Of a DNA stretch of 52,948 bases, positions 34,986-46,284 are shown in pieces (position 1 is the first letter of the stretch; each line of letters begins with the position of its first letter). The stretch is from assembly GCA_003550305.1 (NCBI GenBank), contig QKYT01000019.1:107285-160232 (forward strand). Reading direction: 5' to 3'. The notes under the pieces were generated by a model. That model was given only the letters and a program-made list of their open reading frames with translations. It was not told the DNA's origin and searched no databases. Position numbers and translations under genes: made by a program. This stretch comes from Glomus cerebriforme. Lineage: Eukaryota; Glomeromycota; Glomeromycetes; Glomerales; Glomeraceae.

Positions 34986-35306
34986 TTATTTAAAATTTAC
35001 TTCACAATGCATGATATCATCAATAATTAATTTTAAAGATTCGAGTGCTTCAGAGGAATCACCTTTACTAGAATTGGCTTTTCTAGAATTTTTTGTTTCT
35101 GAACTTTCTGAGGAAACTGCAACTTGTTGTTTTCCATAAATTTTTAAGTCAACAGTTCTTAAATTATTTCTTTTGGCTATACGAGGTTTTGATTGATCAA
35201 TTGGCTTGCTATTAGGATCAAAAAGATCAGAAAAGTTTTTAATAAGTCTTTATATAATTCCTTTGGCAAGATTTGTTCGAGGATTAGCAAATTGTTGAGT
35301 CGACAT
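34986..35306 (-). pseudogene. Small Ser/Lys-rich hypothetical frame with one stop
   Basis: From the ATG at 35306 the frame reads MSTQQFANPRTNLAKGII, then an in-frame TAA, then RLIKNFSDLFDPNSKPIDQ and a Ser-rich part (VSSESSETKNSRKANSSKG), ending ALESLKLIIDDIMHC...FK with TAA at 34986. That is 106 codons with one internal stop. Copy A keeps only the two ends (near 28080-28130) and has lost the middle. The family was not recognised. It may be a dead gene or a first exon whose splice sites were missed. Confidence 0.4.
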
Positions 35307-36553
35307 TTCTTAACTAAAAATATTACCAAAAAAAAGAGCACTGCTGAATGTGACCATCACCAATAAAATATTGCAGCTAAACACAAAAAAGTTTATTTGT
35401 TTCATTAAAAGTACATCCACAGGAATTTGAATGAATAATTGATACACCAAGAAATTTATACTTTTATATGAGTATCAACATTAGTTGGGGTTTCATCGTA
35501 AAAAAATGATTATAAATCAAAAAATTTATTAAATTAATTTTATCAACATACTTCGAAAATATAAAAATTCTCAAAATAAAACTAGAACATGTCCCTATGA
35601 TTATATATAAAAATATTATATTGAACCTAATTTGTTTAAATAAACTTTCATCAAAATATTTTTCTATTTGCAAATATTATTATTAGTTAATTATTTGATC
35701 AATATCGCAAGTACCTGCAGAATATTCTTGTTATAAATATTATTACTGAATTTCAATCTAAAAAAAAAAAAAGAAAAAAATATAGTTAATAAATAATTTA
35801 AAACGAAATCACCAGTAATACCACCCATGAAATTTACTTCCTAAACTCGCTAATCTAATTTGTACTTAAAAGAAAAAGAAAAAACATTGTAAATTATTGT
35901 TATTGAATAGTTTAAAGTAAATGACCGCAAAACTTGCCTCCAAAAACTGAATTCATTATCCAAATTTTGAATCTAAAATAATAAATAGATTATAGCAAAG
36001 AAATCCAAAATTCACTTATAGTTTAAGAAGCTTTTCCTTTAAACAAAATGAAGATAAAAAGGCTTAATCCTGGCTTAATGTTTACTTGATAGTAAAGGGA
36101 AAGCAACTATAATTTTAAAAAAATCTTTTTAATAGTATGAGAAAAATCTAAAATACTGGTTTAAATAACAACTGAATAAAAAACAGTTCATTTGTTAAGA
36201 AAAAGTACGTCATTAAAATTAATTTGTAAAAATATTACATTTTAAAATTCTTTTTACAAATAATTTTTATAGCAAAATAAAAAGAAAAAAGATAAAAACT
36301 TAATTATAAATATAATTCAGATGATAAAATCATAAAAAATTCTATAATGTTTATTCTAATCATTTTATATTGTATTTTAATTATTAAGGGATGCAATTTC
36401 TCAGGGGATTGTGTATTTTTTTTATTACAAATTATCCAAATATTAAACAAAATGACTTTTTAATGTTATTTAAGATGTAATTTATATTCGAGGCATTTAT
36501 AATTTTTTATTAATTTAATTCAAGATGGTTAATTTCTCAGAATTTAAAATGGT

Positions 36554-36698
36554 ATTGCTAAATGTCACCGAAGGTGATAATCACCGCACCAGCATTAGAA
36601 TGGAATTTTGGGCAAAGTTTCATTCCAATTTTAATTCTGACCGAAATTCCACCTTGATGCTGGTGCGATGACAATCACCTGCGGTGATATTTAGCAAT
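36554..36698. mobile_element. ATTGCTAAAT-type MITE in kinase 3' flank, copy B
   Basis: This is the fullest copy at 145 bp, from ATTGCTAAATGTCACCGAAG to CACCTGCGGTGATATTTAGCAAT, with terminal inverted repeats of about 37 bases that differ at a few positions. Its interior includes GAATGGAATTTTGGGC. No coding capacity. It lies about 250 bases from the stop codon of the kinase-Sel1 gene. Confidence 0.75.
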
Positions 36699-36948
36699 TT
36701 AAAATTTCAATATTTTGAGAAATTGTATGGACCAGTTATGATGTGTTTATATTGAATAACAATAATTATGTTAGTTAAAAGAAACTTCGTAATATTTTTT
36801 TTGATTTTTGATTAATGAAACATTTGTATCTTTTGCCGCTAGGCAGAATTGAATTTACAAATACAATAATAATAAAATTCTAATTTCTCATAATAAAGAC
36901 ATAACATAATCTATAATTTGTCTTTTAAGATACAGTATAATTATTTAT

Positions 36949-39869
36949 TTAAACAAGATAAGAAAATTTATTTTTAAGTTTTCTAATTTTATTTTGAGCA
37001 TTTTGATCTCCTTGTTCAGCTGATTTTTCATACCAATAAATTGCCTGATTTATATTCTTTTGAATTCCATCTCCTTTTTCATATATCATAGCAAGATTAT
37101 ATTGAGCTGTACTATCTCCTAAATCTGCAGCCTTTTGATATAATTCAAATGCTTTTCGTTTATCAATACTGGTTCCAATTCCATTAAGATAACAATACCC
37201 TAAATTATTTATTCCAGAAGCATTTCCTGAATCTGCAGCCTTTTGAAATAATTTAAATGCTTTTTGTTTATCAATACTGGCTCCAATTCCATATTGATAA
37301 CAATATCCTAAATCATTTATTCCATCTACATTTCCTAAATCTGCAGCNNNNNNNNNNNNNNNNNNNNNNNNNNNNNNNNNNNNNNNNNNNNNNNNNNNNN
37401 NNNNNNNNNNNNNNNNNNNNNNNNNNNNNNNNNNNNNNNNNNNNNNNNNNNNNNNNNNNNNNNNNNNNNNNNNNNNNNNNNNNNNNNNNNNNNNNNNNNN
37501 NNNNNNNNNNNNNNNNNNNNNNNNNNNNNNNNNNNNNNNNNNNNNNNNNNNNNNNNNNNNNNNNNNNNNNNNNNNNNNNNNNNNNNNNNNNNNNNNNNNN
37601 NNNNNNNNNNNNNNNNNNNNNNNNNNNNNNNNNNNNNNNNNNNNNNNNNNNNNNNNNNNNNNNNNNNNNNNNNNNNNNNNNNNNNNNNNNNNNNNNNNNN
37701 NNNNNNNNNNNNNNNNNNNNNNNNNNNNNNNNNNNNNNNNNNNNNNNNNNNNNNNNNNNNNNNNNNNNNNNNNNNNNNNNNNNNNNNNNNNNNNNNNNNN
37801 NNNNNNNNNNNNNNNNNNNNNNNNNNNNNNNNNNNNNNNNNNNNNNNNNNNNNNNNNNNNNNNNNNNNNNNNNNNNNNNNNNNNNNNNNNNNNNNNNNNN
37901 NNNNNNNNNNNNNNNNNNNNNNNNNNNNNNNNNNNNNNNNNNNNNNNNNNNNNNNNNNNNNNNNNNNNNNNNNNNNNNNNNNNNNNNNNNNNNNNNNNNN
38001 NNNNNNNNNNNNNNNNNNNNNNNNNNNNNNNNNNNNNNNNNNNNNNNNNNNNNNNNNNNNNNNNNNNNNNNNNNNNNNNNNNNNNNATTTCCTAAATCTG
38101 CAGCCTTTTGATATAATTCAAATGCTTTTTGTTTATCAATACTGGTTCCAACTCCATTATTATAACAATATCCTAATCTACAAATTCCAGATGCATTTCC
38201 TAGAACTGCAGCTTTTTGAAATAATTCAAATGCTTTTTGATTATTGATCTCNNTTCCAATTCCTAAATAATTGAATCTTCCAAGTAAAACAATAGAATTT
38301 GAATCATTTTGATTATTCAATAAAAAATTATTAATTTCTTGTAAGGTTATATTATGAATATTAAAATAATTAAAGATTTTCTGTTTTTGGTTTTTATAAT
38401 AACCTTTATCAAAATTATTAATTATCTCGTCAATAATTATATTAAAATGATTCTCAAATTGGTCATTTAAAGATTCTATTTCATTTGTATTCATTTTATC
38501 AAAATTTTGAATAAGTCGTGATAAATCTCCACGTGATAAATTATTATTAATATTTTCAGGATTTTCAATACTACTAGAAATAAGATACTGGTTACTTGAT
38601 GATTGAATATTCTTATTACGATTATAAACATGAAAATCTTTTATAGTGATATTTTCTTTTGTAATAATNATCGTTAATTCATCAACTACCTGATTGATTG
38701 TTGGACGATTATTTGGTTCACTGTTCCAACAATCTACAAAAAAATAAATCTTTAATTAAAAACAATATTAAATATATTAAATTGTAAGTTTAAGTTATAA
38801 TTACCAGTATAAATCTTTACATAAGTTTCAGAAGTATTAGAAATAGCTGTTTCTCTAAGACCTTGTAAAATTTCCATAGCCAAACCAACATCATATTCTT
38901 CATTACAAAAAGGTGGCTTACCACTAGATATCTCCCATAAGAGTACACCAACACTGTAAACATCACTCTTTTTATTTAACGAATATTTTTGTAATTGATT
39001 TTTGCTGTTTCTTGTACGATTAAATATTTTTGGATCAACATAAGGAACCATTCCAAATAATTTTGATTGAGAGTTGGATGTTTCATTAATCCTTTTTGAT
39101 AATCCAAAATCAGCCAATTTGATTGTATTTTGATGAACTAATATATTATTGGAATGCTATTATTAAATATAATAAGTAAAACAATTAAATTAAATTAAAA
39201 ATACTCAATATAACATATAAATAAATTACCAAATCACGATGCACAATTCCTTCATTATGCAAACACGATACAGCATAAGCCAGTTGAAATGCCAGACTAA
39301 ATTTATCACTCCAGTTGAGGTTTTTGAAATTATCTTTCAAATAGTTTCGGAGACTACCATTATCGGCATATTCCAATACCAACCAATATTCTTTACTTTG
39401 ATTTTCTTATAAAAGAAAAAAAAACAAAGTTAATTAATATATTGTATTTTTTTTTTTCATAAAATATTTTATTTAAACATATCATACCCAATTTAGTAGT
39501 GACACCATAAAATCTAATAACATTATCATGAAAATCGACTTCACGCTGAAGTTTAATCTAAGTAATAAATTTTTAAATTAGGATGCATATATTATAAAAT
39601 ATGTATTATGTTATTATAATTACCTCACGAATAATTTCTTTGACTGTAGCGTTATTGAAATGAATAAAAGATTTCAATGCGAAATATTTATAAGAATTTT
39701 TCAAATTCGCACGATAAACTATTCCGAAACCTCCGGAACCAATTTTAGTATGGTCATAGAAATCTTCAAATACATAATGTTTAATGAGTTGATTAGAAAT
39801 AGCATTTTCAATCCAGTTAATTCCTTCATTTGGATTGTCAGTAACTTCAAGTTCGACGTTATTAGACAT
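36949..39869 (-). CDS. Protein kinase-Sel1 repeat fusion, five exons, with assembly gap
   Basis: Exons 39624-39869, 39488-39557, 39230-39405, 38805-39156 and 36949-38733 keep one frame up to the gap. The ATG at 39869 matches the two paralogues. The kinase domain covers about residues 40-300: GSGGFG at 44-49, the Lys of FALK at 66, HRDL at 161-164 followed across an intron by HSNN, DFG at 180-182, SDVYSVGVLLWEISSG, and CWNSEPNNRPT. A TKL-like catalytic domain appears complete. A linker with LSRLIQNFDKMNTNEIESLN leads to Sel1 repeats of exactly 36 residues (KAFELYQKAADLGN type) that presumably bind partner proteins. The gap hides roughly seven repeats. It ends ...AQNKIRKLKNKFSYLV, stop at 36949. 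Ambiguous N lie at 38252-38253 and 38669. Kinase-Sel1 fusion is a hallmark of Rhizophagus. Substrates are unknown. Confidence 0.8.
37348..38086. other. Assembly gap of 739 N inside the Sel1 array
   Basis: The sequence before and after the gap is the same point of the 108-bp repeat unit (ATTTCCTAAATCTGCAGC). The phase distance is 757 bases, one more than seven units. The gap is therefore probably a collapsed or unresolved tandem repeat, and its stated length shifts the frame by one base. Confidence 0.9.
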
Positions 39870-40780
39870 TTTTGTGTATGGAAAATTTTTCTACTGTGGA
39901 ATTTTAATTTTACGCAACTTTTTTTTTAAAAAAAAAAATTTTTTTTTTTGTTTATTTATAAATAACTCTCGTATTACCAAACATGGTGTTACCAAGTATC
40001 AATAGAATGTCGATTACTTCATTATGATTTTACGCCAACGGTTGGACAGCTTTTTATGAGCTTGCATTTAATCTAACCATAATTCATAATTAGAATAACA
40101 AATTCGAAGATATTTATTTTATTTTTTTTTTTAAAAAAAAGTTATTTTTTATATTCGCTTATGTTTAATAAATTAAATTAAATGAAAAAAATAATAATGA
40201 ATAATGATAATTACTATGAACATAGTGATCTTCAAGATGCTGCGCCGACAATTTTAAAGTAAAATTAGATTAGTTGCTATTATTTCAGATTGTGCATTAA
40301 AAAATATATAAAGTTCAATTTAAGCGTTTGCACAAGTTACTTTTTGTGAAAAAAAAAATAATTTATCTTAAAAAAAATTATTTCTTCTAGTTGAAATTTT
40401 CGTTGCAAAAAAAAAAATAAAGCAAAAAAAATCATTTAATTTACGTTCTTTTATTTTTATTTATTTAATATAAATGCACAAAATTCTACCGTTTGCTGTT
40501 TTATAAGATTAATTTACGATTTGTATATAAGTAAAAACCATATATATAAACGCGTTATGTTGGTTATGGTAAATAAAAGTCCAAAATTTTGAATCATGGC
40601 CAATTTTATATGTGATATATGATTTGCGTCCCTAAATCGATTCTCTATTTAAGTCAGATCACTCACTAATTAATGAATGTAAAGTTGTATAAATCATTTT
40701 GAAGTGTAACTTTACATACAACAATATCGTCTAGAGAATGAATATGTATTCATTAATAGCAGAAACGATTTAAAAACATT
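39870..40780 (-). promoter_or_regulatory. Upstream region of the kinase-Sel1 gene, copy B
   Basis: It contains the A/T tract (39919-39949), the ACCAAACATGGTGTTACCAA segment at about 39977-39996 and CAATAGAATGTCGATTACTT, all shared with 133-345 and 32369-32530. Conservation outside coding sequence reflects recent duplication as well as possible promoter function. Confidence 0.45.
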
Positions 40781-42661
40781 TACACGAATTTAAGTAAACT
40801 TAAAAAAGTAAAACGGTGAATTAGAGCAACATAAATTAAAAAATTGAAATGGGTATTTTATTATTTTATTTATTTACTTTTTTTAAAAAAAAGACTTGGT
40901 TCCTTTTTTTTTTCTTCTTCTGATGTCATTTTGATACTTTGATTCAGGATTTTCTTTATTAGGAGATTTGGATGATGAGTTTTTTGCTTATTACCGTAAT
41001 TTTATAGATAAAGAAAAAATTATACTTTACATAATACTTACTTTTTCATTTTTTTTAGCGATATTTCGCTTCAGGATTTTTTTTTTAATTGAGACGCTCA
41101 ATTAATAGGTAAGTTTCATTGGTTTATTATTAAATATTACTTGCAACTTTTTTTCTTTTTATTCTTTTTTTTCAAATATTAATTAGGTATCGTACCAATG
41201 ATAATTTTAGCCTTCATTTTGATAGATTGGTATGGTAAGTTTTTATCTTGTTTTTTGTTTGTTAAATTGTTAAATTTACCATTTTTGGGTTTTCAATTCA
41301 TTTTTGTTTTAAAAAAAAGTTGAATTTTTTAACTTAACGCGAAAAAATAAAATATCACAGATTTGTTCTTTACATATCTTAACAGATATGTAATTTTGAT
41401 AGTGAATAATACTATATTATGCCGCCCTTCTTCCAGATTTTTCGCCTAATAATATATTAATCATTTAAGCTCTTTTTTAAACACATTAAAAATGTGAATT
41501 ACTACTTTTGTAAATTAAGATTTTTTTTTAATACGGATAACTGTATTAAATACAGAATATACAAGTTTTTAATGAACAGTCAATTATACTTTAAAATCAT
41601 CAGACAAAACATGAAAAGGGAAACTTACTGTAGCTTTCAATGATGTATATTTACAGTCCAAAATATATCCACTTCTCAAAATACATTCTCTTGATTATCA
41701 TGATCATGTTGGAGGTCCACCACATCCGAAAAGCAAGTAAAATCATCATTCTACATTATAATTTATAAAACGATATGTTAGTATTTTGATGACAATGACT
41801 TTAAATATTACAAAAAAAAAAAAAAAAAAAAAGATTAAAAAATCAACAAAAATCAAAACCACAATATTAGAATTTAGAAATGAGCAGACCCAACCCGTTC
41901 TCAAATTTATTCTTCATTGCCTTGCTAAGGGATGACTCCATCTGTGGATTTATACAGTTTCTCTCTGCGCCACCCTCTACACAACTGCCGAGAAAATACG
42001 CTGAATTTATTCACAAACGCTCTGAAATTATCCTTATCGATCACGTTTCAGGACTATTCTAAGCAAATTCAATCCGTTTTCTGGTATTTCAAGAATTCTC
42101 TAAACTATTATTAATAAATAGTTCTAAAATGTCTTTTTCATATCATATCGATTCGGCAATACTCGGATGATATTGCCAATTTTATCATGATATAAAGTAC
42201 TATTGATTTTTGAAAATTCTACATACTAAAAAATTTATGAACGTTTGATTAAATTTGTCTGATTACTTTCTTTAAAGAAATAAACGACTTTAAATATTTT
42301 TTTCTTACTTTTGATGATTACTCGTTCATTATATTCGAAACTTCTAGATTTAATAATTTCTTTTAGAATGAAGAATTTAATATCACACATAATTTCAATA
42401 CTTTAATTTAAAACAGGTTCAATGTAAACAACTTTATTATTATATGTAAATGCAAATGGCTGCACATTTTTTGTATGTATTGCATGCAGTAAAAAGGTAA
42501 AACTACCAATCCTTAAAAGAATCAGTGCATTAATATATTTGCTTAAACTAATAGAGTTAATAATTTTTATTAAATAAAGTAATTAGCATTATTATGTAAA
42601 TAATTTGTTAGGATAAAACATATACAGTAATGAAATATTGATTTCATATAAACTAAAATTC
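40781..42661. other. Unassigned; possible decayed small-exon gene
   Basis: Short hydrophobic exon-like pieces with splice signals occur on the plus strand, for example TAG-GTATCGTACCAATG, reading IVPMIILAFILIDWY, before a GTAAGT at 41234. A second piece at 41650-41740 reads SLDYHDHVGGPPHPKSK and ends near a GTAA. A 60-codon ATG frame at 41880-42062 (MSRPNPFSNLFFIALL...) is GC-richer than its surroundings but unrecognised. These could not be joined into one gene. Confidence 0.25.
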
Positions 42662-42679
42662 AAAATTATTACATATAAT

Positions 42680-43537
42680 TCATTCGTTTAAAAGAATTTT
42701 CAATTTATTTTGTGCATCTTCATCTCCTTGTTTAGCAGATTTATCATACCAATAAATCGCTTTATCTATATCCTTTTTAATTCCATCACCACATTCATAC
42801 ATTAAAGCAAGATTATATTGAGCCCAAGGATTTCCCATATTTGCTGCCTTTTGATATAATTCAAATGCTTTATTTATGTTAATATCAGTACCACATCCAT
42901 TACCGTAACACTTTCCTAAGTTATATATTCCTTTTATATTTCCTAAATGTGCTACTTTTTGATATAATTCAAATGCCTTTTGTTCGTTAACATTAGTACC
43001 AATCCCATAAAAATAACAATATCCCAACAGATTCATTCCACTTGAATACCCTTTTTTTGCTAATTTTATAGTTAATTCAAAAGCTTTACCATAATCTTCA
43101 ACATCTTCTCCATCAATATACATATTAGCAAGATCATATTGAGCTACAAAATTATCTAATTCTGCTGCTATTTGATATAACAAAAATGTTTTTTGCTTGT
43201 CAATATTAATTTCAATTCCATGAAAATTAAAATATCCAAGTAAATAAATGGAATTTGAATCATTTTGATTATTTAAAAGCCAATTATAGATTTCTTGTGA
43301 ATTTATCTTGTGATTATTAATATAATCAAGAAGGTGTTTCTTTCTATCTTTTTCTTCTTTTCCTTCATTTAATTCTTTAAAATTAAGATTAACCAATTCA
43401 TCAATCACAATACTTAAATCCTCTTCAAATACATTTTCATTAATACTTTGAGTTGTAGGTTCTTTTTCTTTTACGTTCATTTTATCAAATTTTTGAATAA
43501 TTTGGAATGATTTTTCATTTAATGAATTATCGGACAT
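42680..43537 (-). CDS. Stand-alone Sel1-repeat protein, tandem gene 1
   Basis: Single exon, 285 residues. The ATG at 43537 opens MSDNSLNEKSFQIIQKFDKM, which corresponds to the linker after the kinase in the fusion genes (LIQNFDKMN). A charged helical lead and QEIYNWLLNNQNDSNS follow, then five Sel1 repeats, the last KDIDKAIYWYDKSAKQGDED. It has no kinase domain, signal or membrane helix. It is a paralogue of 44594-45469, 1.1 kb upstream on the same strand, and shares its 5' flank (CTTTCTCCCTTAT before the ATG and a motif GCAGTAAATAAATATG further up). Likely a protein-interaction adaptor. Confidence 0.85.
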   Translation of the reverse strand: MSDNSLNEKSFQIIQKFDKMNVKEKEPTTQSINENVFEEDLSIVIDELVNLNFKELNEGKEEKDRKKHLLDYINNHKINSQEIYNWLLNNQNDSNSIYLLGYFNFHGIEINIDKQKTFLLYQIAAELDNFVAQYDLANMYIDGEDVEDYGKAFELTIKLAKKGYSSGMNLLGYCYFYGIGTNVNEQKAFELYQKVAHLGNIKGIYNLGKCYGNGCGTDININKAFELYQKAANMGNPWAQYNLALMYECGDGIKKDIDKAIYWYDKSAKQGDEDAQNKLKILLNE

Positions 43538-44593
43538 TTGAAATAAGGGAGAAAGTTAAAAAAAAGTAAGTTTGTGTAATTGTTTCATTATAATAATTAT
43601 CACAGCATATTTATTTACTGCAGATCAATTTCTGCGAATCCTTAAGCCACAATCTGGTTATCCATGAATAGATACAATTATAAATCCAAAATATGTAATT
43701 GGTCAAAAATCCTGGATAATTACTCTGGGTGCTACCCCGGGATTAACCAGAATATAATCTTTGTGTCAGGATTTTGAGTTATCCCATTTATATTAAGAAT
43801 ATTACTATTTTAAATTATTGAATATATTTAATATACAATAAATAAAATCATAAAATAAAATGATTATTATAATAAAAGAAAAAGCTAAGTTAAATCGAAA
43901 CAATATTAATCATTTTTTTTTTTAAAATAAAAACGGCGCTTCATAAATTAATACAATTACCGGTATTGGAATGAATAGGTGATTGTTTTTCATCTTAAGT
44001 TATCGTAACAACAATGATTCCAGCTCGTTTATGTCAAAGCTGGGTTGATGTTTTATCGTTAAAAATTGTCAAGAATCTGTAAACGATAGCGTCCAATAAA
44101 TTGATATTAAACTTTTTAAAATTATTTCTTTATTTATAGTAATTTTGGTTATATCTTTCATAACTATTATATTAAAATTAACTATGAATGACTTATTTTA
44201 GATTTTTTGTTGAAAATTTTTTCAGAAAAGTCGACGATTTTTTAATTGGAGATATAAAAATAATAAATTGTTTTTGATCAATTTTCTATACAAATCATTA
44301 CTGAAGCATAAATATATCATTAAATTAAAATTAAATCTTAATCTACGTATTAAAATTTCTTATTGAATAATAATTTAGTAATCTTATTAGCAATATCTCC
44401 AAACAATTATATATTGTGATTTCGAAAAAAATAAATTTAATCATGAATTATCAATCAAAATGTAAAAAAAAAACTACATAAAATTGATTAAATTCGAAAA
44501 AAATATTTTATATCATAATTTTTATTGTACCGTACGTGTAAGAAATATTAATATCATATAATCTAAAAATTAAAAAAATTTATTACATATAAT
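43538..44593. other. Spacer between tandem Sel1 genes
   Basis: The 100 bases next to 43537 match the 5' flank of the 45469 gene, including CTTTCTCCCTTAT and TGATCTGCAGTAAATAAATA. The remainder is AT-rich with no gene. Confidence 0.4.
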
Positions 44594-45469
44594 TCATACA
44601 TTTAAAAATTTTTTCAATTTAATTTGAGCTTCTTTATCTCCTTGTTCAGCGGATTTTTCATACCAATAAATCGCTTTATCTATATCTTTTTTAATTCCAT
44701 CATAATCACCATATTCATACATTAAAGCAAGACTATATTGAGCAAAAGCATTTCCCATAATTGCTGCCTCTTTATATAATTCAACTGCTTTATTCATATT
44801 AATATTAGTACCAATTCCATTAGTATAACAACGTCCTAAATTATAAATTCCTTTTGAATTTCCTAAATGTGCTGCCTTTTGATATAATTCAAATGCCTTT
44901 TGTTCATTAATGATAGTTCCAATTTCATTTTCATAACAATAACCTAACAAATTTATTCCAATTGGAAATTCTTCTCCTGCTAATTTTTTAGATAAATTAA
45001 AAGCTTTTTCATAATCTTCATCAACATCATCTCCATCAATATACATATTAGCAAGATCATATTGAGCTACAAAATTGTCTAATTTTGCTGCTATTTGATA
45101 TGACACAAACGTTTTTTGTTTGTCAATATCAGTTTCAATTCCATGAAAATTAAAATATCCAAGTAAATAAATGGAATTTGAATCATTTTGATTATTTAAA
45201 AGCCAATTATAGATTTCTTTTGAATTTATCTTTTGATTATTAATATAATCAAGAAGGTGTTGCTTTCTTTCTTTTTCTCCTTTCCCTTCATTTAATTCTT
45301 TGAAATTAAGATTAACTAATTTATCTATAACGATACTTAAATCCTCTTCAAATACAGTTTCATTAATATTTTGAGTTGTGGGTTCTATTTCCTCTAAATT
45401 CATTTTATCAAAATTTTGAATAATTTGAGATAATTCTTCATGTGATAAATTATTAGTATTTAACAACAT
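44594..45469 (-). CDS. Stand-alone Sel1-repeat protein, tandem gene 2
   Basis: Single exon, 291 residues. The ATG at 45469 gives MLLNTNNLSHEELSQIIQNF, then DKMNLEEIEPTTQ. The ELSQIIQNFDKMN part equals the post-kinase linker of the fusion genes. Five Sel1 repeats follow. The fifth carries a three-residue insertion (YEYGDYDGIKKD) where the sister gene has YECGDGIKKD. It ends with AQIKLKKFLNV. Close similarity to 42680-43537 over coding and 5' sequence indicates tandem duplication. Charged composition and lack of targeting signals suggest a cytosolic protein. Confidence 0.85.
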   Translation of the reverse strand: MLLNTNNLSHEELSQIIQNFDKMNLEEIEPTTQNINETVFEEDLSIVIDKLVNLNFKELNEGKGEKERKQHLLDYINNQKINSKEIYNWLLNNQNDSNSIYLLGYFNFHGIETDIDKQKTFVSYQIAAKLDNFVAQYDLANMYIDGDDVDEDYEKAFNLSKKLAGEEFPIGINLLGYCYENEIGTIINEQKAFELYQKAAHLGNSKGIYNLGRCYTNGIGTNINMNKAVELYKEAAIMGNAFAQYSLALMYEYGDYDGIKKDIDKAIYWYEKSAEQGDKEAQIKLKKFLNV

Positions 45470-46284
45470 TTCTAATTAAATTTGCTTATCGGATTTTGCG
45501 ATAAGGGAGAAAGTTAAAAGGTTTTGTGCAATATCACAACATATTTATTTACTGCAGATCAAATTTTCTTTGTTCCTGAATCTTTGAGACACCACAGTTT
45601 TAGACTTTTTGGGCGAATGTGCGAGGTGTAAATCTTGTTAAAATATTATTTACTAAAATTTTTAACTTTGGGCAACAACTGAAAAGTTTTATAATTCTGG
45701 CAAACATTAACGTTAAATTGAACTTGTTGCTGCTGCGCCACACAATATGTAATAGTTTGATCGTTATTTGTTAGAGTTGGTCTCGAAAAGTTCGTTATGA
45801 GTTTTGACCGTAATTTTGTTTTTTTTTTGAATCCATTATTTTAAGTCATTACAATTTGAAATCCTGCGTAATTAATCGAAAAAAGTGATCTTTTACCAAA
45901 TTTGCAAATTATTTTTATTATATACTTTATAAACTATTTTAATTTTACATAATTCTAAAAAATTAAACAACATTTTTTTGCCATTTCAATTTTTTCTAAT
46001 AAGTTTTTTTTCCACAATAATTACAAATTTACAATCAAAATGTTACCAAATAATAAAATCCATTTAATATAACTTTCTTTTCATCCATTAGACCATTACA
46101 CGTCTTAATTTATAATTTCAATTCTATTAATATTATTAAAAGAGAATATGAAACTATCTTTAGTAGAGTCTTAATTATGATAAGATTTCCATGCAATTTT
46201 CCAAGAATTTAGTTACTGCCTTTTACTTTAGTTATGTTTACAGTATGGATTGATTGTCCGTAAGTCAACAAACAATTATTTGAT
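45470..46284. other. Upstream region of Sel1 gene 2; otherwise nothing seen
   Basis: Contains the conserved flank up to about 45570 (CTTTCTCCCTTAT, then CTGCAGTAAATAAATATG read on the minus strand). The rest is AT-rich. Confidence 0.35.

Larger units (their letters stand above)
34740..40780. repeat. Tandem segmental duplication, copy B
   Basis: Direct repeat of copy A. It starts with a decayed Sel1 tail and ends about 900 bases upstream of the kinase-Sel1 start. It contains the better preserved kinase-Sel1 gene and lacks the two small transposons of copy A. Confidence 0.7.

Noticed and set aside
37257..38111. Long plus-strand frame across the N gap
   Set aside because: It consists almost entirely of N and is the opposite strand of the Sel1 array.
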